A stretch of DNA of 64,000 nt from Alphaproteobacteria bacterium (GTDB taxonomy: Bacteria; Pseudomonadota; Alphaproteobacteria; SHVV01): NCBI GenBank assembly GCA_016869275.1, contig VGEO01000002.1, forward strand, positions 23,491 through 87,490, given 5' to 3'. Below, in pieces: positions 39,552 to 50,302 of this stretch. Numbering within the stretch: position 1 is the stretch's first letter; each line of letters begins with the position of its first letter. The position numbers and the translations under genes were made by a program. The notes under the pieces were generated by a model. The model was not told where the DNA came from. It made no database searches and was given only the letters and a program-made list of their open reading frames with translations.

Positions 39552-40742
39552 TCACAGCACGCGGGCGAGCGCGTCGAGCGCCGCCTCGGTTTCGTCGAGC
39601 TCATCGACCAGCGCCACCCGAATATAGGGTGCGCCGGGGACCGAACCGTCGGCGGTGGGGCGCGAGAGGTACCCGCCCGGCAGCACGCGCACCCCGGCTT
39701 CGCGCCACAGCGTTTTGGCGGCGCGTTCGCCGTCGCCGACATCGAGCCACAGAAAAAAAGCGCCGTCCGGCCGATAGAAGCCGAAGCGCTCGCCGAGTAC
39801 ACGGGCGGCGACGTCGAACTTGGCACGGTAGAGCGCGCGGTTGGCGTCGACATGGGCTTCGTCCGACCACAACGCGGTGGCGGCGGCGAACACCGGCAGC
39901 GGAATTTGCGCGCAGCTATAGTTCCGGAGCTGGACGAACTGCTTCAGCAGGTCGGGGTCGCCGGCGACGAAGCCGCAGCGGAGACCGGGAACGCTCGACC
40001 GTTTGGAGAGCGAATGGAATACCAGCACGTTCGCGAGCCCGCCGCCCTCTTTCGCGCACACTTCGAGCGCGCCGGCGGGGGCGCGGTCGGCGAAGATCTC
40101 GGCGTAGCATTCGTCGATTGCCAGGACCGCGTCGTGGGCGCGCACGCGGGCGATCAGTTTGGCGAGGTATGCAGGGTCGGCGACCGCGCCTTGCGGGTTC
40201 GCGGGCGAGCACAAATAGACCAGCGCGGTGCGGGCGAAATCGGCATCGCTCACCCGGTCGAAATCGGGCAAGTACCCGGTCTCCTTGCGCGCCGGCAGAT
40301 AGCGCGGCTCGGCGCCGGCCGCGACCGCGGCGCCGGCGTAGGGGTGATAGAACGGGTTAGGCATCAGGACGAGCGGCTTTGCGCCGCCCTTGACCTCGGG
40401 CACCACGAGCAGCGCCAGGAGAAAGAGCCCTTCGCGGGTGCCGTTCAGCGGAACGATGTGACGGTCGGGTTCGATCATGCCGGCGGGCAGCCGGTAGCGC
40501 CGGGTCAGCCAGTTGGCGCACGCCGCGCGGTACTCGGGCGTACCGGTCGCGGCCGGGTAGCGGCCGTAAAGGTGGCGGTTGGCGTTCACGATCTCGCCCA
40601 CGAAATCCGGATAAGCATGGCGCGGCTCGCCCACCGCCAGATTGAACGAGGGGCGATTGACGGCCGGGCGGACGTCCGCCAACAACGCACCCAAGCGCTG
40701 AAACGGCCCCTCGCCTAACGCCTCGAGTCGCTCGTTCAACAT
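39552..40742 (-). CDS. PLP-dependent class I/II aminotransferase
   Basis: LNGTREGLFLLALL...YLCSPANPQGAV...LAIDECYAEIF...FHSLSKRSSVPGLRCGFVAG. Confidence 0.9.
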   Translation of the reverse strand: MLNERLEALGEGPFQRLGALLADVRPAVNRPSFNLAVGEPRHAYPDFVGEIVNANRHLYGRYPAATGTPEYRAACANWLTRRYRLPAGMIEPDRHIVPLNGTREGLFLLALLVVPEVKGGAKPLVLMPNPFYHPYAGAAVAAGAEPRYLPARKETGYLPDFDRVSDADFARTALVYLCSPANPQGAVADPAYLAKLIARVRAHDAVLAIDECYAEIFADRAPAGALEVCAKEGGGLANVLVFHSLSKRSSVPGLRCGFVAGDPDLLKQFVQLRNYSCAQIPLPVFAAATALWSDEAHVDANRALYRAKFDVAARVLGERFGFYRPDGAFFLWLDVGDGERAAKTLWREAGVRVLPGGYLSRPTADGSVPGAPYIRVALVDELDETEAALDALARVL

Positions 40743-40854
40743 GGCTTCGACGACGTACGCTCATCCCGCGCGAACGACGGCTCGGCCGGCCGTCATCCCG
40801 AATCGACGGCCGTTCCGGAATCCTCTGGAATCTAGCGCGAATACCGGTCTTTTT

Positions 40855-40866
40855 TAAAATATTTTA
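40855..40866. repeat. Perfect AT palindrome in an AT-rich patch
   Basis: TAAAATATTTTA inside an AT-rich stretch (about 40850-40910). Confidence 0.7.
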
Positions 40867-40884
40867 TAGAAGAACCATTTAATG

Positions 40885-42243
40885 CTATGATTTTAAACAT
40901 TTTTCTACGGCTACTCCAAGGCGGAGCAAGGCCCGCTCGGTACGCGGGTGCGCGAGCAGCATCAGCCCGACCGGAAGCGCCCCGGCGGGGCCGCAGGGAA
41001 GCGTGAGCGCGCAGAGCTCGAGGACGTTGCCGATCCGGGTGTTGCGGAGCGAGAGCATGTTCTTGGCTAGATAGGTCTCGCCGCCATCCCAGAGCGTCGC
41101 GAGCGGCGGCGGCAGGATCGGCGTCGTTGGCATGACAACGGCGGCGTAGCCCGCCGTTTCGTCGAGATAATTCGCGGCAATCGCCGCCAGTCGATGGCGG
41201 ATCGCGATCATCGCCGCGGCGTTCTGATCCTTACCGACCCGGAACCGTTCGAGTATAGGCTTGTAGACGCGCTCGGGATGGGCTTCGAGCGCTTCGCGCC
41301 AGACCGCGTAAGCTTCGCTCGACATGAGTTGGGCCGGGAGCGGGCCGAGCGCGGCCAACTCATCCAGCGCGTTCACGGGTCGCCGGGTTACCAGCGCGCC
41401 GGCGCGACCCAACCGCTCGAGCGCGGCCTCGACCGCGGTCTCGATCGCGGTCTCGACGTCCGCCCAAACGTAGTTGGTCGGGACCAGCAGGCGGGCGCCG
41501 GCGAGCCGCGCGCCTGCGAGATCGGCCGCCTTGCCGGCATCGAGCACGGCGAAGAGGGCGTTGGCGTCGGCCACGGTGCGGGCGAGCGGACCGACGGTGT
41601 CGACGTCGGGCCAGAGCGGTACCGCGCCGGCGAGCGGCAAGACGCCATAGGTCGTCTTGAGCCCGACCAGGCCTTGCCACGCAGCCGGAACGCGAACCGA
41701 GCCGCCGGTGTCGCTGCCGATCGCGCCCGCGGCGAGACCGTAGGCGACCGAGGCGGCGGCGCCCGAGGACGAACCGCCGGGCGCGCGCGGCGTGGCGGTG
41801 TCGTGCGCGTTCCGAGGCGTTCCCATGGTGGGATTGACGCCCAGGCCCGAATAGGCGAGCTCGGTCATCGTCGTCTTGCCGAGACAGATGAGCCCGGCCC
41901 GGGTCGCGCGCGCCAGCACCGTGGCGTCGGCCGCGGGAACGCGGTCGGCCAAGAGCGGCGAGCCGGCGGTCGTCGTAATGCCGGCGGTATCGAACAAGTC
42001 TTTCCACGAGATCGGCACGCCATCGAGGGCCGAAACCCGGCGGCCGGCCTTGGCGCGCGCCCGAGCGGCGTGCGCTTCGGCGCGGGCGCGCTCAGGCGTC
42101 GGGCGGAGGTAGACCGCGCGATCGGGATCGTGGCGCGCGATTCGGTCCAGGAAATGTTCGGCGAGCGCGACCGGATCGATCGCGCCACTCCCGATTCCGG
42201 CGCCCAGATCGAGCGCGGTCATTTCATGCCAGGCCAGTGCCAT
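40885..42243 (-). CDS. Amidase
   Basis: GVPISWKDLFDTAGITTTAGSPLL...GTPRNAHDTATPRAPGGSSSGAAASVAYGLAAGAIGSDTGGSVRVPAAWQGLVGLKTTYG (amidase signature). Confidence 0.95.
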   Translation of the reverse strand: MALAWHEMTALDLGAGIGSGAIDPVALAEHFLDRIARHDPDRAVYLRPTPERARAEAHAARARAKAGRRVSALDGVPISWKDLFDTAGITTTAGSPLLADRVPAADATVLARATRAGLICLGKTTMTELAYSGLGVNPTMGTPRNAHDTATPRAPGGSSSGAAASVAYGLAAGAIGSDTGGSVRVPAAWQGLVGLKTTYGVLPLAGAVPLWPDVDTVGPLARTVADANALFAVLDAGKAADLAGARLAGARLLVPTNYVWADVETAIETAVEAALERLGRAGALVTRRPVNALDELAALGPLPAQLMSSEAYAVWREALEAHPERVYKPILERFRVGKDQNAAAMIAIRHRLAAIAANYLDETAGYAAVVMPTTPILPPPLATLWDGGETYLAKNMLSLRNTRIGNVLELCALTLPCGPAGALPVGLMLLAHPRTERALLRLGVAVEKCLKS

Positions 42244-42350
42244 GCGCCGCATCTCCTTCAAGAGGCGCGGGACTGTAGCCCGCCCTGAACGGACTGGACA
42301 ACGCCGTTGGCGGCGCGCCAAGTTGGATCCAACGTGGCAACGAACGGCAA

Positions 42351-43565
42351 ATGGCGAAAGCGACGCACGATCTCCTGGTGGTGGGCGGCGGCATGGTCGG
42401 CGCGACCTTTGCGGTCGCCGCCGCGCGCGCCGGGCTCAGGGTCGCGCTGATCGATCGCGAAGCGCCGGCCGCGCTCGAGGCGGCGCCGTTCGACGGGCGA
42501 GCGTCGGCGATCGCTTACTCCTCGCACCGGCTGTTGGCGACGATCGGGGTGTGGCCGCACCTGGCCGGTCACGCCCAAGCGATCACCGACATCCGCGTCT
42601 CCGACGGCGAGTCGCGGCTGTTCCTCCACTTCGATCATCGCGAGCTCGGCGACCAGCCGATGGGCTTCATGGTCGAGAATCGCTTCATCCGCCGCGCCTT
42701 GTTCGCGGCCGCGACAGCGCTGCCGACGCTCGACTTCCGCGCACCCGCGACACTCACCGCGCTCGACCGCGGAGCGGTACTGGTCGAAGCCACGCTCGAT
42801 GGCGGCGAGCGGATCGCCGCACCGCTCGCGATCGATGCCTCGGGCCGGAACTCGGCGCTCCGCCGCCAGGCCAAGATCGATGTCGTCGAATGGACCTACC
42901 CGCAGACCGCGATCGTCTGCACCGTGGCGCACGAGCGCCCGCACCGCGGCGTCGCACACGAGCGCTTCCTGCCGGCCGGGCCGTTCGCGATCCTACCGCT
43001 TCCGGGCGATCGCTCGTCCCTGGTGTGGACCGAGCGGCAGGATCTCGCGCCGACGATCCTGGCGCTCGATGAACGCGCGTTCGCCCACGAAATGCGCCGG
43101 CGCTTCGGCGATTTCCTCGGTGCGGTCCGGGTCGAGGGGCCGCGCTGGAGCTACCCGCTCGCCGTCCACCACGCCCACCGCTATATCGCCGACCGGCTGG
43201 CGTTGATCGGCGATGCCGCGCACGGCATCCACCCGATCGCCGGCCAGGGCGTGAACCTGGGCTTTCGCGACGCCGCTGCGCTCGCCGAAGTGCTGGTCGA
43301 TGCGATGCGCTTGGGCCTCGATGTGGGCGCCGCGCCCGCGCTCGAGACCTATGAACGCTGGCGGCGGTTCGACAACACGGTTCTGATCGCGGTGACCGAC
43401 AGCTTGAACCGCCTGTTCGCGAACGATATCGCGCCGATCCGGCTCGCGCGCGACTTAGGGTTGGCGGCCGTCAACGAGATCCCGCCGCTCAAACGGTTCT
43501 TCATGGCGCACGCGCGCGGCACCGTCGGCAAGCTGCCGCGGCTGCTCGAAGGCGTCGCGCTCTGA
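42351..43565 (+). CDS. UbiH/UbiF/COQ6-family FAD-dependent monooxygenase
   Basis: DLLVVGGGMVGATFAVAAARAGL...LALIGDAAHGIHPIAGQGVNLGFRDAAAL. Confidence 0.93.
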   Translation: MAKATHDLLVVGGGMVGATFAVAAARAGLRVALIDREAPAALEAAPFDGRASAIAYSSHRLLATIGVWPHLAGHAQAITDIRVSDGESRLFLHFDHRELGDQPMGFMVENRFIRRALFAAATALPTLDFRAPATLTALDRGAVLVEATLDGGERIAAPLAIDASGRNSALRRQAKIDVVEWTYPQTAIVCTVAHERPHRGVAHERFLPAGPFAILPLPGDRSSLVWTERQDLAPTILALDERAFAHEMRRRFGDFLGAVRVEGPRWSYPLAVHHAHRYIADRLALIGDAAHGIHPIAGQGVNLGFRDAAALAEVLVDAMRLGLDVGAAPALETYERWRRFDNTVLIAVTDSLNRLFANDIAPIRLARDLGLAAVNEIPPLKRFFMAHARGTVGKLPRLLEGVAL

Positions 43566-43568
43566 CGA

Positions 43569-43934
43569 TCAAGGATCGCGGCTCATGCCCTTGGTCGCCA
43601 GCGCCTGCTCGTAGGCCGCCCACTTGGCGTCGCGCTTGACGCCGAGTTCGTAGAGATAGTCCCACGAGTAGATGCCGGTATCGTGGCCATCGTCGAACAC
43701 GATGCGGACCGCGTAGTGGCCGACCGGTTCGAGCGCGGTGATACCGACGTGGCGGCGGCCGGCGACAGTCACCTGCTGCCCGGGCCCGTGGCCCTGGACC
43801 TCGGCCGACGGGCTTTCGACCCGCAAATATTCGGCCGGGTAGCGGAAGGTCTCGCCGTTGTCGAACGCGACGATCAGCGTCTTTTCGGCGCGCACCAGCC
43901 GCACCTCGGTTGGGCGCGGCGTTTTTGCCGCCAT
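43569..43934 (-). CDS. DUF971 / GBBH-like N-terminal domain protein
   Basis: RPTEVRLVRAEKTLIVAFDNGETFRYPAEYLRVESPSAEVQGHG...GIYSWDYLYELG. Confidence 0.88.
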   Translation of the reverse strand: MAAKTPRPTEVRLVRAEKTLIVAFDNGETFRYPAEYLRVESPSAEVQGHGPGQQVTVAGRRHVGITALEPVGHYAVRIVFDDGHDTGIYSWDYLYELGVKRDAKWAAYEQALATKGMSRDP

Positions 43935-44137
43935 CAGCGCTTGGCGCCGGCCGGCTCGTCGTCGAGCCGGCGGGCTTCGTCGACCAGCATGATCGGGATA
44001 CCGTCCTTGATCGGATAGGCGAGGCGAGCCTGTTCGCTCACCAGTTCCTGGCGCTCGACGTCGTAGCGGAGCGGGCCCTTGGTGAGCGGACACACCAGGA
44101 TCTCGAGCAATTTGGGGTCGACGGCGGGGGCGGTCAT
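43934..44137 (-). CDS. Trm112-family protein
   Basis: [50 protein letters not shown]. Confidence 0.9.
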   Translation of the reverse strand: MTAPAVDPKLLEILVCPLTKGPLRYDVERQELVSEQARLAYPIKDGIPIMLVDEARRLDDEPAGAKR

Positions 44138-44163
44138 GGCGGGCGTTTCCAACGGTTGCACGG

Positions 44164-44829
44164 TCACTGATTGGCGCCGGGCCCGCGCATCTTCTGCATC
44201 ACCGCCATCTCGATCAGCGCGGTCAACAGCTCGGTGCGTTCGGCCAGCGTCTTGGCTTCGAGCAGCGCCTGCTTCTCGCGCGGCTCGAACGGGCACATCA
44301 TGGCGAGCGAGGTGACGAGGGTGAGCGGCGACACGCTCTCGAGCGTCGGCCACTCGGCCTTGATGCCGTGGACCTCGAAGAACGGCTTGAGCGCGGCGAA
44401 CAGGCGCTTCTTGTCGATCGCGAAGTCCTCGTCCGCCTCCTTGAGATCGCCGGCGAATGCGGTCCACTGCGGCCGCACCTTGCGATAGAGCCGGACCTGC
44501 GGCAGCTCCTCGCCGATCTGGAACCGGCACACGCCCTTCAACGTAATGAGGTAGCGGCCGTCGTCGGTCTCCTTGAACGCGGTCAAGCGGCCGGCGCAAC
44601 CGAGCGGGTAGACCTCGGGCTGGAACGCGCGCTCGGCCGGATTCGCCGGCTGCACCATGCCGATCAGGCGCCCGCTTCCCAGCGCGTCCTCGATCATCTG
44701 CAGGTAGCGCGGTTCGAAAATGTTGAGCGGCAGAAACCCGCCCGGGAGCAGCAACACGCCAGCCAGGGGGAAGATCGGCAGGCTGTCGGGAAGCTCTGCG
44801 ACGTCCTTGACCTGGAAGCGTTCGCTCAT
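44164..44829 (-). CDS. LON peptidase substrate-binding domain protein
   Basis: [49 protein letters not shown]. Confidence 0.92.
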   Translation of the reverse strand: MSERFQVKDVAELPDSLPIFPLAGVLLLPGGFLPLNIFEPRYLQMIEDALGSGRLIGMVQPANPAERAFQPEVYPLGCAGRLTAFKETDDGRYLITLKGVCRFQIGEELPQVRLYRKVRPQWTAFAGDLKEADEDFAIDKKRLFAALKPFFEVHGIKAEWPTLESVSPLTLVTSLAMMCPFEPREKQALLEAKTLAERTELLTALIEMAVMQKMRGPGANQ

Positions 44830-45758
44830 GCGAACAGGATCGAGGACAGCTTGCGCCGCCCGCCGACGGAGAGCTCGTGGGTTGCGCCCAAGACGTCGAA
44901 CACTTTGAGCAATTGCTTGCGCGCCGCTTGTTCGTTCCATTCGCGATTGCGGCGCACGATTTCGAGAAACTGATCGATCGCCTCGCCATGCTGTCCGGCG
45001 CCGACCAGCGCCAGCGCCAGATTGAAGCGGGTCTCGTAGTCGGCCGGGTTGGCGTCGACTTTGGCGCGGAGCTCGTTGGGATTGCCGACGTTGCCGACTT
45101 CCTGGGCGAGCGAAAGCGCCGCCTGCGCGCCGGCGATGGCGGCGTGATTGGCCGATTGCGGTGGCACCATCGCGAGCGTTTGCTTGGCGCGCTCGAGATC
45201 GCCGCGGCCGATATAGCAGCGGGCGAGCCCGGCCAGCGCTTCGACGTTGCCGGATTCCTGCTTCAGAATTTGCGCGTACATGTTGGCGGCGCTCGCCAAG
45301 TCGCCCGCGGATTGCGCGGCCTGGGCCGCGGCCAGCACCTCTTCGATCGGCGAGGGACCGGTATCGCCGGTCAGGCGCTTGATGAAGGCCTTGACTTCGC
45401 TCTCGGGCAGCGCGCCGATGAAGCCGTCGACGGGCTGACCGTTGTGGAACGCGAACACCGCCGGGATCGACTGGATCCGCATTTGCTGGGCGAGCTGCGG
45501 GTTCTGGTCGATGTTGATCTTGACCAGCTTGACCGCGCCCTTGGCATCCTTGACCGCCTTCTCGATCGCCGGGCCGAGCTGCTTGCAGGGTCCGCACCAC
45601 GGCGCCCAAAAGTCAACCACCACCGGCACTTCGCGCGACGCCACCAGGACGTCGTTCACGAAATTTTTGGTGTCGCTGTCCTTGATGAGGCCGGCCGGCA
45701 CGCCGCCCGGTCCGCCCGTCGGGGCAGCCGCACCGCCGCCGATAATCATCTCTGCCAT
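44826..45758 (-). CDS. Thioredoxin-like co-chaperone (YbbN/CnoX-like)
   Basis: [24 protein letters not shown] then TPR-like helices. Confidence 0.92.
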   Translation of the reverse strand: MAEMIIGGGAAAPTGGPGGVPAGLIKDSDTKNFVNDVLVASREVPVVVDFWAPWCGPCKQLGPAIEKAVKDAKGAVKLVKINIDQNPQLAQQMRIQSIPAVFAFHNGQPVDGFIGALPESEVKAFIKRLTGDTGPSPIEEVLAAAQAAQSAGDLASAANMYAQILKQESGNVEALAGLARCYIGRGDLERAKQTLAMVPPQSANHAAIAGAQAALSLAQEVGNVGNPNELRAKVDANPADYETRFNLALALVGAGQHGEAIDQFLEIVRRNREWNEQAARKQLLKVFDVLGATHELSVGGRRKLSSILFA

Positions 45759-45839
45759 CGTTTCATGCCCCTGCTTACGTCCGCGAACCGGTCGACAGAA
45801 AAGTATAGCAGGTCGGCCCCCGGTCGAGCCGCCGGCCGG

Positions 45840-47042
45840 CTATTCGGCGGCGCTCTTGGCCGCGGTGGCGCCGGCGCCGGCGGCGGCCAGGAAATCGATC
45901 GCCGCCATGACGCCGCCTTTCTTGTGCGGCACTTGCGCGCGCGCCAGCCCCATCTCCACGCCGGCCACCGTGCCCGCGATCATGAGGTCGTTGATCGCGC
46001 CCAGGTGGCCGATCCGCAACACCTTGCCGGCGAGCTTGCCCAAACCCGCGCCCAAGGACATGTCGAAGTCTTCGAGGATGACGGCGCGGACCGAATCGGC
46101 GTTGACGCCCTCGGGCGTCCGGATCGCGGTCACCGACGGGCTGTACTCAGCCGGGTTTTTGGCCTGAAGCTCCAAGCCCCAGGCCTTGACCGCGCGCCGC
46201 ACCGCCTCGCCGTGGCGGGCGTGACGTGCGATCACCGCGTCCAAGCCGGCCTCGTCGAACATCGCGATCGCTTCCTTGAGCGCGAAGATCAGGTTGATGT
46301 TGGGCGTGAATGGAAAGCTCCAATTCTTGTTGGCCTCGAGAATCGGCCCCCAGTCCCAAAACGAGCGCGGTAGCCTGGCGGCATTGGCGGCCGCCAGCGC
46401 TTTCGCCGACACCGCGTTGAAGCCCAAGCCCGGCGGCAGCATCAGGCCCTTTTGCGAGCCGCCGACCACGACGTCGATCCCCCATTCGGCGGTGCGAAGC
46501 TCGATCGAGCCGAGCGAGGAAATGGCGTCGACCAGGAGGAGCGCCGGGTGGCGCGCGCGATCGAGCGCGCGGCGGATCCCGGCGACGTCGGAGGCGACGC
46601 CGGTCGAGGTCTCGTTGTGGACGATCGCGACCGCCTTGATCGCGTGCGCCTTGTCCTCGGCGAGGCGGGCTTCGAGCCGGGCCAAGTCGACGCCGCTCCG
46701 CCAGTCGCCGGGCATGGCTTCGACGTCGAGCCCGAACTTCCGCGCCATCCGCTCCCACAGCGCGGCGAAATGGCCGGTCTCGGCCATCAGCACTTTGTCG
46801 CCCGGCGACAGCGTATTGACGAGCGCCGCCTCCCAGGCGCCGGTGCCGGAGCCGGCGAAGACGACCACCGGGCCGGCCGCCTTGAACAGGCGCTGCAGGC
46901 CGGGCAGCACCTCCTTCATGATCGCCGCGAATTCGGGCCCGCGGTGATCGATGGTCGGCGCCGCCATCGCGCGCAACACACGGTCGGGGACGTTGGTGGG
47001 CCCCGGGATTTGCACGAAGTGACGGCCGAGCCGTGTGGTCAT
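45840..47042 (-). CDS. Alanine/serine-glyoxylate aminotransferase family protein
   Basis: HFVQIPGPTNVPDRVLRAM...HNETSTGVASDVAGIRRAL...VVGGSQKGLMLPPGLGF. Confidence 0.9.
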   Translation of the reverse strand: MTTRLGRHFVQIPGPTNVPDRVLRAMAAPTIDHRGPEFAAIMKEVLPGLQRLFKAAGPVVVFAGSGTGAWEAALVNTLSPGDKVLMAETGHFAALWERMARKFGLDVEAMPGDWRSGVDLARLEARLAEDKAHAIKAVAIVHNETSTGVASDVAGIRRALDRARHPALLLVDAISSLGSIELRTAEWGIDVVVGGSQKGLMLPPGLGFNAVSAKALAAANAARLPRSFWDWGPILEANKNWSFPFTPNINLIFALKEAIAMFDEAGLDAVIARHARHGEAVRRAVKAWGLELQAKNPAEYSPSVTAIRTPEGVNADSVRAVILEDFDMSLGAGLGKLAGKVLRIGHLGAINDLMIAGTVAGVEMGLARAQVPHKKGGVMAAIDFLAAAGAGATAAKSAAE

Positions 47043-47275
47043 GTCCTGAAACGCTGCGCGGGCGCAGGTCCTAAAGGCTTGTTAATAAACACGGATTGCC
47101 GCTCGTTCGCGGCCGGCCGGTCCCTCCCCAAGGGCGGCGGGACATTAGCCCGGAGGCTTTACCGGTGCAACCCAAAGGCGCGGGCTCGGAAGTTTCCTTA
47201 TGATGTGGGCATGCGGGTGCTCGTCATCTTCGTTGTCGCGGTCTATGCCGGTGCCGCCGCGATGCTTCGATTCCG

Positions 47276-50197
47276 ATGAACGCTCCGCTCCCGCGCCGCC
47301 CCGCCACCGCCGTCACGCCCGGCGACTCCGCCCTCGCCAGAAGGCTCGCGGCCGAGCTCGAGGGCGAGGTGCTGTTCGACGCCTGGAGCCGCGGCCGCTA
47401 TTCGACCGACGCTTCGATCTATCAGATCGAGCCGGTCGGCGTGGTCGTCGTCAAGACGCAAGCCGACATCGTCCGCGCGGTTCAGATCGCCGCGGACGCC
47501 GGCGTCCCGGTGTTGCCGCGCGGCGGCGGCACCTCGCAGTGCGGCCAGACGGTCGGCGCCGCGCTCGTGATCGACACCAGCAAGTACCTGAACAGGGTGA
47601 TCGCGCTCGACCGCGACGCGATGACGGTCGAAGTCGAACCCGGCGTCGTGCTCGATCGCCTGAACGCGTACCTGCGCCCGCACGGGCTCTTCTTCCCGGT
47701 CGACGTCTCGCCCTCGAACCGCGCCACCATCGGTGGCATGACCGGCAACAATTCCTGCGGCGCGCGCTCGATCCGCTACGGCAACATGGTCCACAACGTG
47801 CGTGCGATCGAAGCGGTGCTGGCAGGGGGCGAGTCGCTCCGCTTCGGCCCCGTACCAGCCGAGCCCGCGGCGCTCAACGGCCCGCCGCGGTATCTCGATC
47901 TGGTCAAGCGCTTACGCGCGTTGGGCGCGCGCGAGGCCGCGGAAATCGAAGCACGGTTCCCCAAGCTCCTCCGCCGGGTGGGGGGCTACAACATCGATGC
48001 GATCGCACCCGGCGCCTACAACATGGCGCACCTCCTGGTCGGCTCCGAAGGGACGCTCGGCTTTTCGACCGCGATCACGCTCGACCTGAAGCGCATCCCC
48101 GCGCACCGCGTCCTGGGCGTCTGCCACTTCCCGACGTTCCGCGCGGCGATGGACGCGACCGCTGCGATCGTCGACCTGGGCCCGTCGGCGGTCGAGCTGG
48201 TCGATCCGACCATGATCCGCCTCGCGCGCGAGCGGCCCGAGTTCGCCGCGACCGTCGACAAGTTCGTCACCGGCGATCCGGCTGCGCTGCTGCTGGTCGA
48301 ATTCGCGGGCGATGACGCGGCGCGCCAGGGCGCCGACCTCGCAAGGCTGGTCGCGCTGATCGCCGATCGCGGCTTTCCTGGCGCGGTGGTCGAGATCGCC
48401 GACGCCGCGCTCCAGCGCCAGGTATGGGACGTCCGGCGCGCGGGGCTCAACATCCTGATGGCGATGAAAGGCGAAGGGAAGCCGGTCTCGTTCGTCGAGG
48501 ACTGCGCGGTCGCGCTCGCCGACCTTCCCGACTACACCGAGCGCTTGGACGGCATCTTCCGCAAGCACGGCACCACCGGCACCTGGTATGCGCACGCCTC
48601 GGTCGGCACGCTCCACGTCCGCCCGATCCTCAACATGAAGGCCGAGACCGACGTCCGGAAGATGCGTGCGATCGCCGAGGAGTGCTTCGCGATGGTGCGC
48701 GACTACAAGGGCTCGCACTCGGGCGAGCACGGCGATGGCCTGGTGCGCTCGGAGTTCCACGAAGCGATGTTCGGATCGCGCCTCGTCGGCGCGTTCGCCG
48801 AAGTCAAAGACGCGTTCGACCCGGGCGGGCTCTTCAACCCGGGCAAGATCGTGCGCCCGCCCAAGATGGATGACCGCACGCTGTTTCGCTACAAGCCCGG
48901 CTACGAGATCGAGGCGCCGGCGCCCGCGCTCGACTGGACGGCGTGGCCGACGTTCGGTGCCGCGGTCGAGATGTGCAACAACAACGGCGCCTGCCGCAAA
49001 TGGGAGCCGGGCGTCATGTGCCCGAGCTACCGCGTGACCGGCGACGAGATTCACTCGACCCGCGGCCGCGCCAATTCGCTACGGCTCGCCCTTACGGGCC
49101 AGCTCGGGCCGGACGCCTTCACCGCGCCCGAGATGTACCGGGCAATGGAGCTTTGCGTCGGCTGCAAGGGCTGCAAGCGCGAGTGCCCGACCGGCGTCGA
49201 CATGGCGAAGATGAAGGTCGAGTTCCTCCATCACTACCGCACGCGCCACGGTCTTCCGCTCAGCGAGCGCATCTTCGCCTATCTCCCGCGCTATGCCGGG
49301 ATCGCGCGGCGGCTCCGCGGCCTCGCGCGCCTGCGCGACCTCATCCCTGGCGCGGCCGTGTTGACCGAGCGGCTGTTGGGGCTCGCCGCCAAGCGAACGC
49401 TGCCCCGCTTTGCCGCGCGGCCGTTCGCGGGCGAGGCGCCCACGGCGCCGGCGCCCGGCGCGCGCGACGTCGCGCTGTTCGTCGATACATTCAACGCGAA
49501 CTTCGAGCCCGCGAACGCCGAAGCCGCGTGCCGCGTGCTCGCGCGCCTGGGCTACCGTGTCCACGTCCCGCGCGCGGCCGACGGCGGCCGACCGCTCTGC
49601 TGCGGCCGCACCTTTCTTTCGGCCGGCTTGATTGATGAGGCGCGCTTCGAAGCCCGCCGCACGGCGGCGGCGCTCGCACCCTTGGCCCAACGCGGCGTCC
49701 CGATCGTCGGTCTCGAACCCGCCTGCCTCTACACACTTAAAGACGAGTTCGCAGCGCTCGGGCTCGCTGACGCCGCGCCGATCGCCGCGCGCGCCTTCCT
49801 GCTTGAAGACTTCCTCGAGGCCGAAGCCAAGGCCGGGCGCGTCGCTTTCGGCGGCGCCGGCGCCGCGACCGACATCCTCGTCCACGGCCACTGCCACCAG
49901 AAGGCGTTCGGCACCTTCGCCGTGCAGCAGAGCCTGTTGAAGCGGCTTCCCGGCGTGCGCGTCCAAGCGATCGAGTCGTCCTGTTGCGGCATGGCGGGCG
50001 CGTTCGGCTACCAGGCTGCGACCACCGACGTCTCGCTCGCGATCGGCGAGCTGGGCGTGCTGCCGGCGGCGCGCGCGGCCGGAGCCGACACCGTCATCGT
50101 CGCCGATGGCGTCTCGTGCCGTCAGCAGATCGCGGACGGCGCCGGTCGCCCGGCCGTGCACGCGGTCCAGGTGATCGCGCGGGCGTTGGGGGTCTGA
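47276..50197 (+). CDS. FAD-binding and 4Fe-4S-containing oxidoreductase (D-lactate dehydrogenase / YdiJ-like)
   Basis: PRGGGTSQCGQTVGAALVIDTSKYLNRV; HSGEHGDGLVRSEF; CVGCKGCKRECPTGVDM; HGHCHQKA; ESSCCGMAGAFGY. Confidence 0.93.
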   Translation: MNAPLPRRPATAVTPGDSALARRLAAELEGEVLFDAWSRGRYSTDASIYQIEPVGVVVVKTQADIVRAVQIAADAGVPVLPRGGGTSQCGQTVGAALVIDTSKYLNRVIALDRDAMTVEVEPGVVLDRLNAYLRPHGLFFPVDVSPSNRATIGGMTGNNSCGARSIRYGNMVHNVRAIEAVLAGGESLRFGPVPAEPAALNGPPRYLDLVKRLRALGAREAAEIEARFPKLLRRVGGYNIDAIAPGAYNMAHLLVGSEGTLGFSTAITLDLKRIPAHRVLGVCHFPTFRAAMDATAAIVDLGPSAVELVDPTMIRLARERPEFAATVDKFVTGDPAALLLVEFAGDDAARQGADLARLVALIADRGFPGAVVEIADAALQRQVWDVRRAGLNILMAMKGEGKPVSFVEDCAVALADLPDYTERLDGIFRKHGTTGTWYAHASVGTLHVRPILNMKAETDVRKMRAIAEECFAMVRDYKGSHSGEHGDGLVRSEFHEAMFGSRLVGAFAEVKDAFDPGGLFNPGKIVRPPKMDDRTLFRYKPGYEIEAPAPALDWTAWPTFGAAVEMCNNNGACRKWEPGVMCPSYRVTGDEIHSTRGRANSLRLALTGQLGPDAFTAPEMYRAMELCVGCKGCKRECPTGVDMAKMKVEFLHHYRTRHGLPLSERIFAYLPRYAGIARRLRGLARLRDLIPGAAVLTERLLGLAAKRTLPRFAARPFAGEAPTAPAPGARDVALFVDTFNANFEPANAEAACRVLARLGYRVHVPRAADGGRPLCCGRTFLSAGLIDEARFEARRTAAALAPLAQRGVPIVGLEPACLYTLKDEFAALGLADAAPIAARAFLLEDFLEAEAKAGRVAFGGAGAATDILVHGHCHQKAFGTFAVQQSLLKRLPGVRVQAIESSCCGMAGAFGYQAATTDVSLAIGELGVLPAARAAGADTVIVADGVSCRQQIADGAGRPAVHAVQVIARALGV

Positions 50198-50302
50198 ATC
50201 GACCTCGCCGCCCTAACCGGTTTGGTGGACCCCCTCCGGCTCGCTCCGCTCGCCACCTTCCCGGCGAAGCGGGGGGAGGGTTGGGGAGGGGGCGTGCGAG
50301 TG

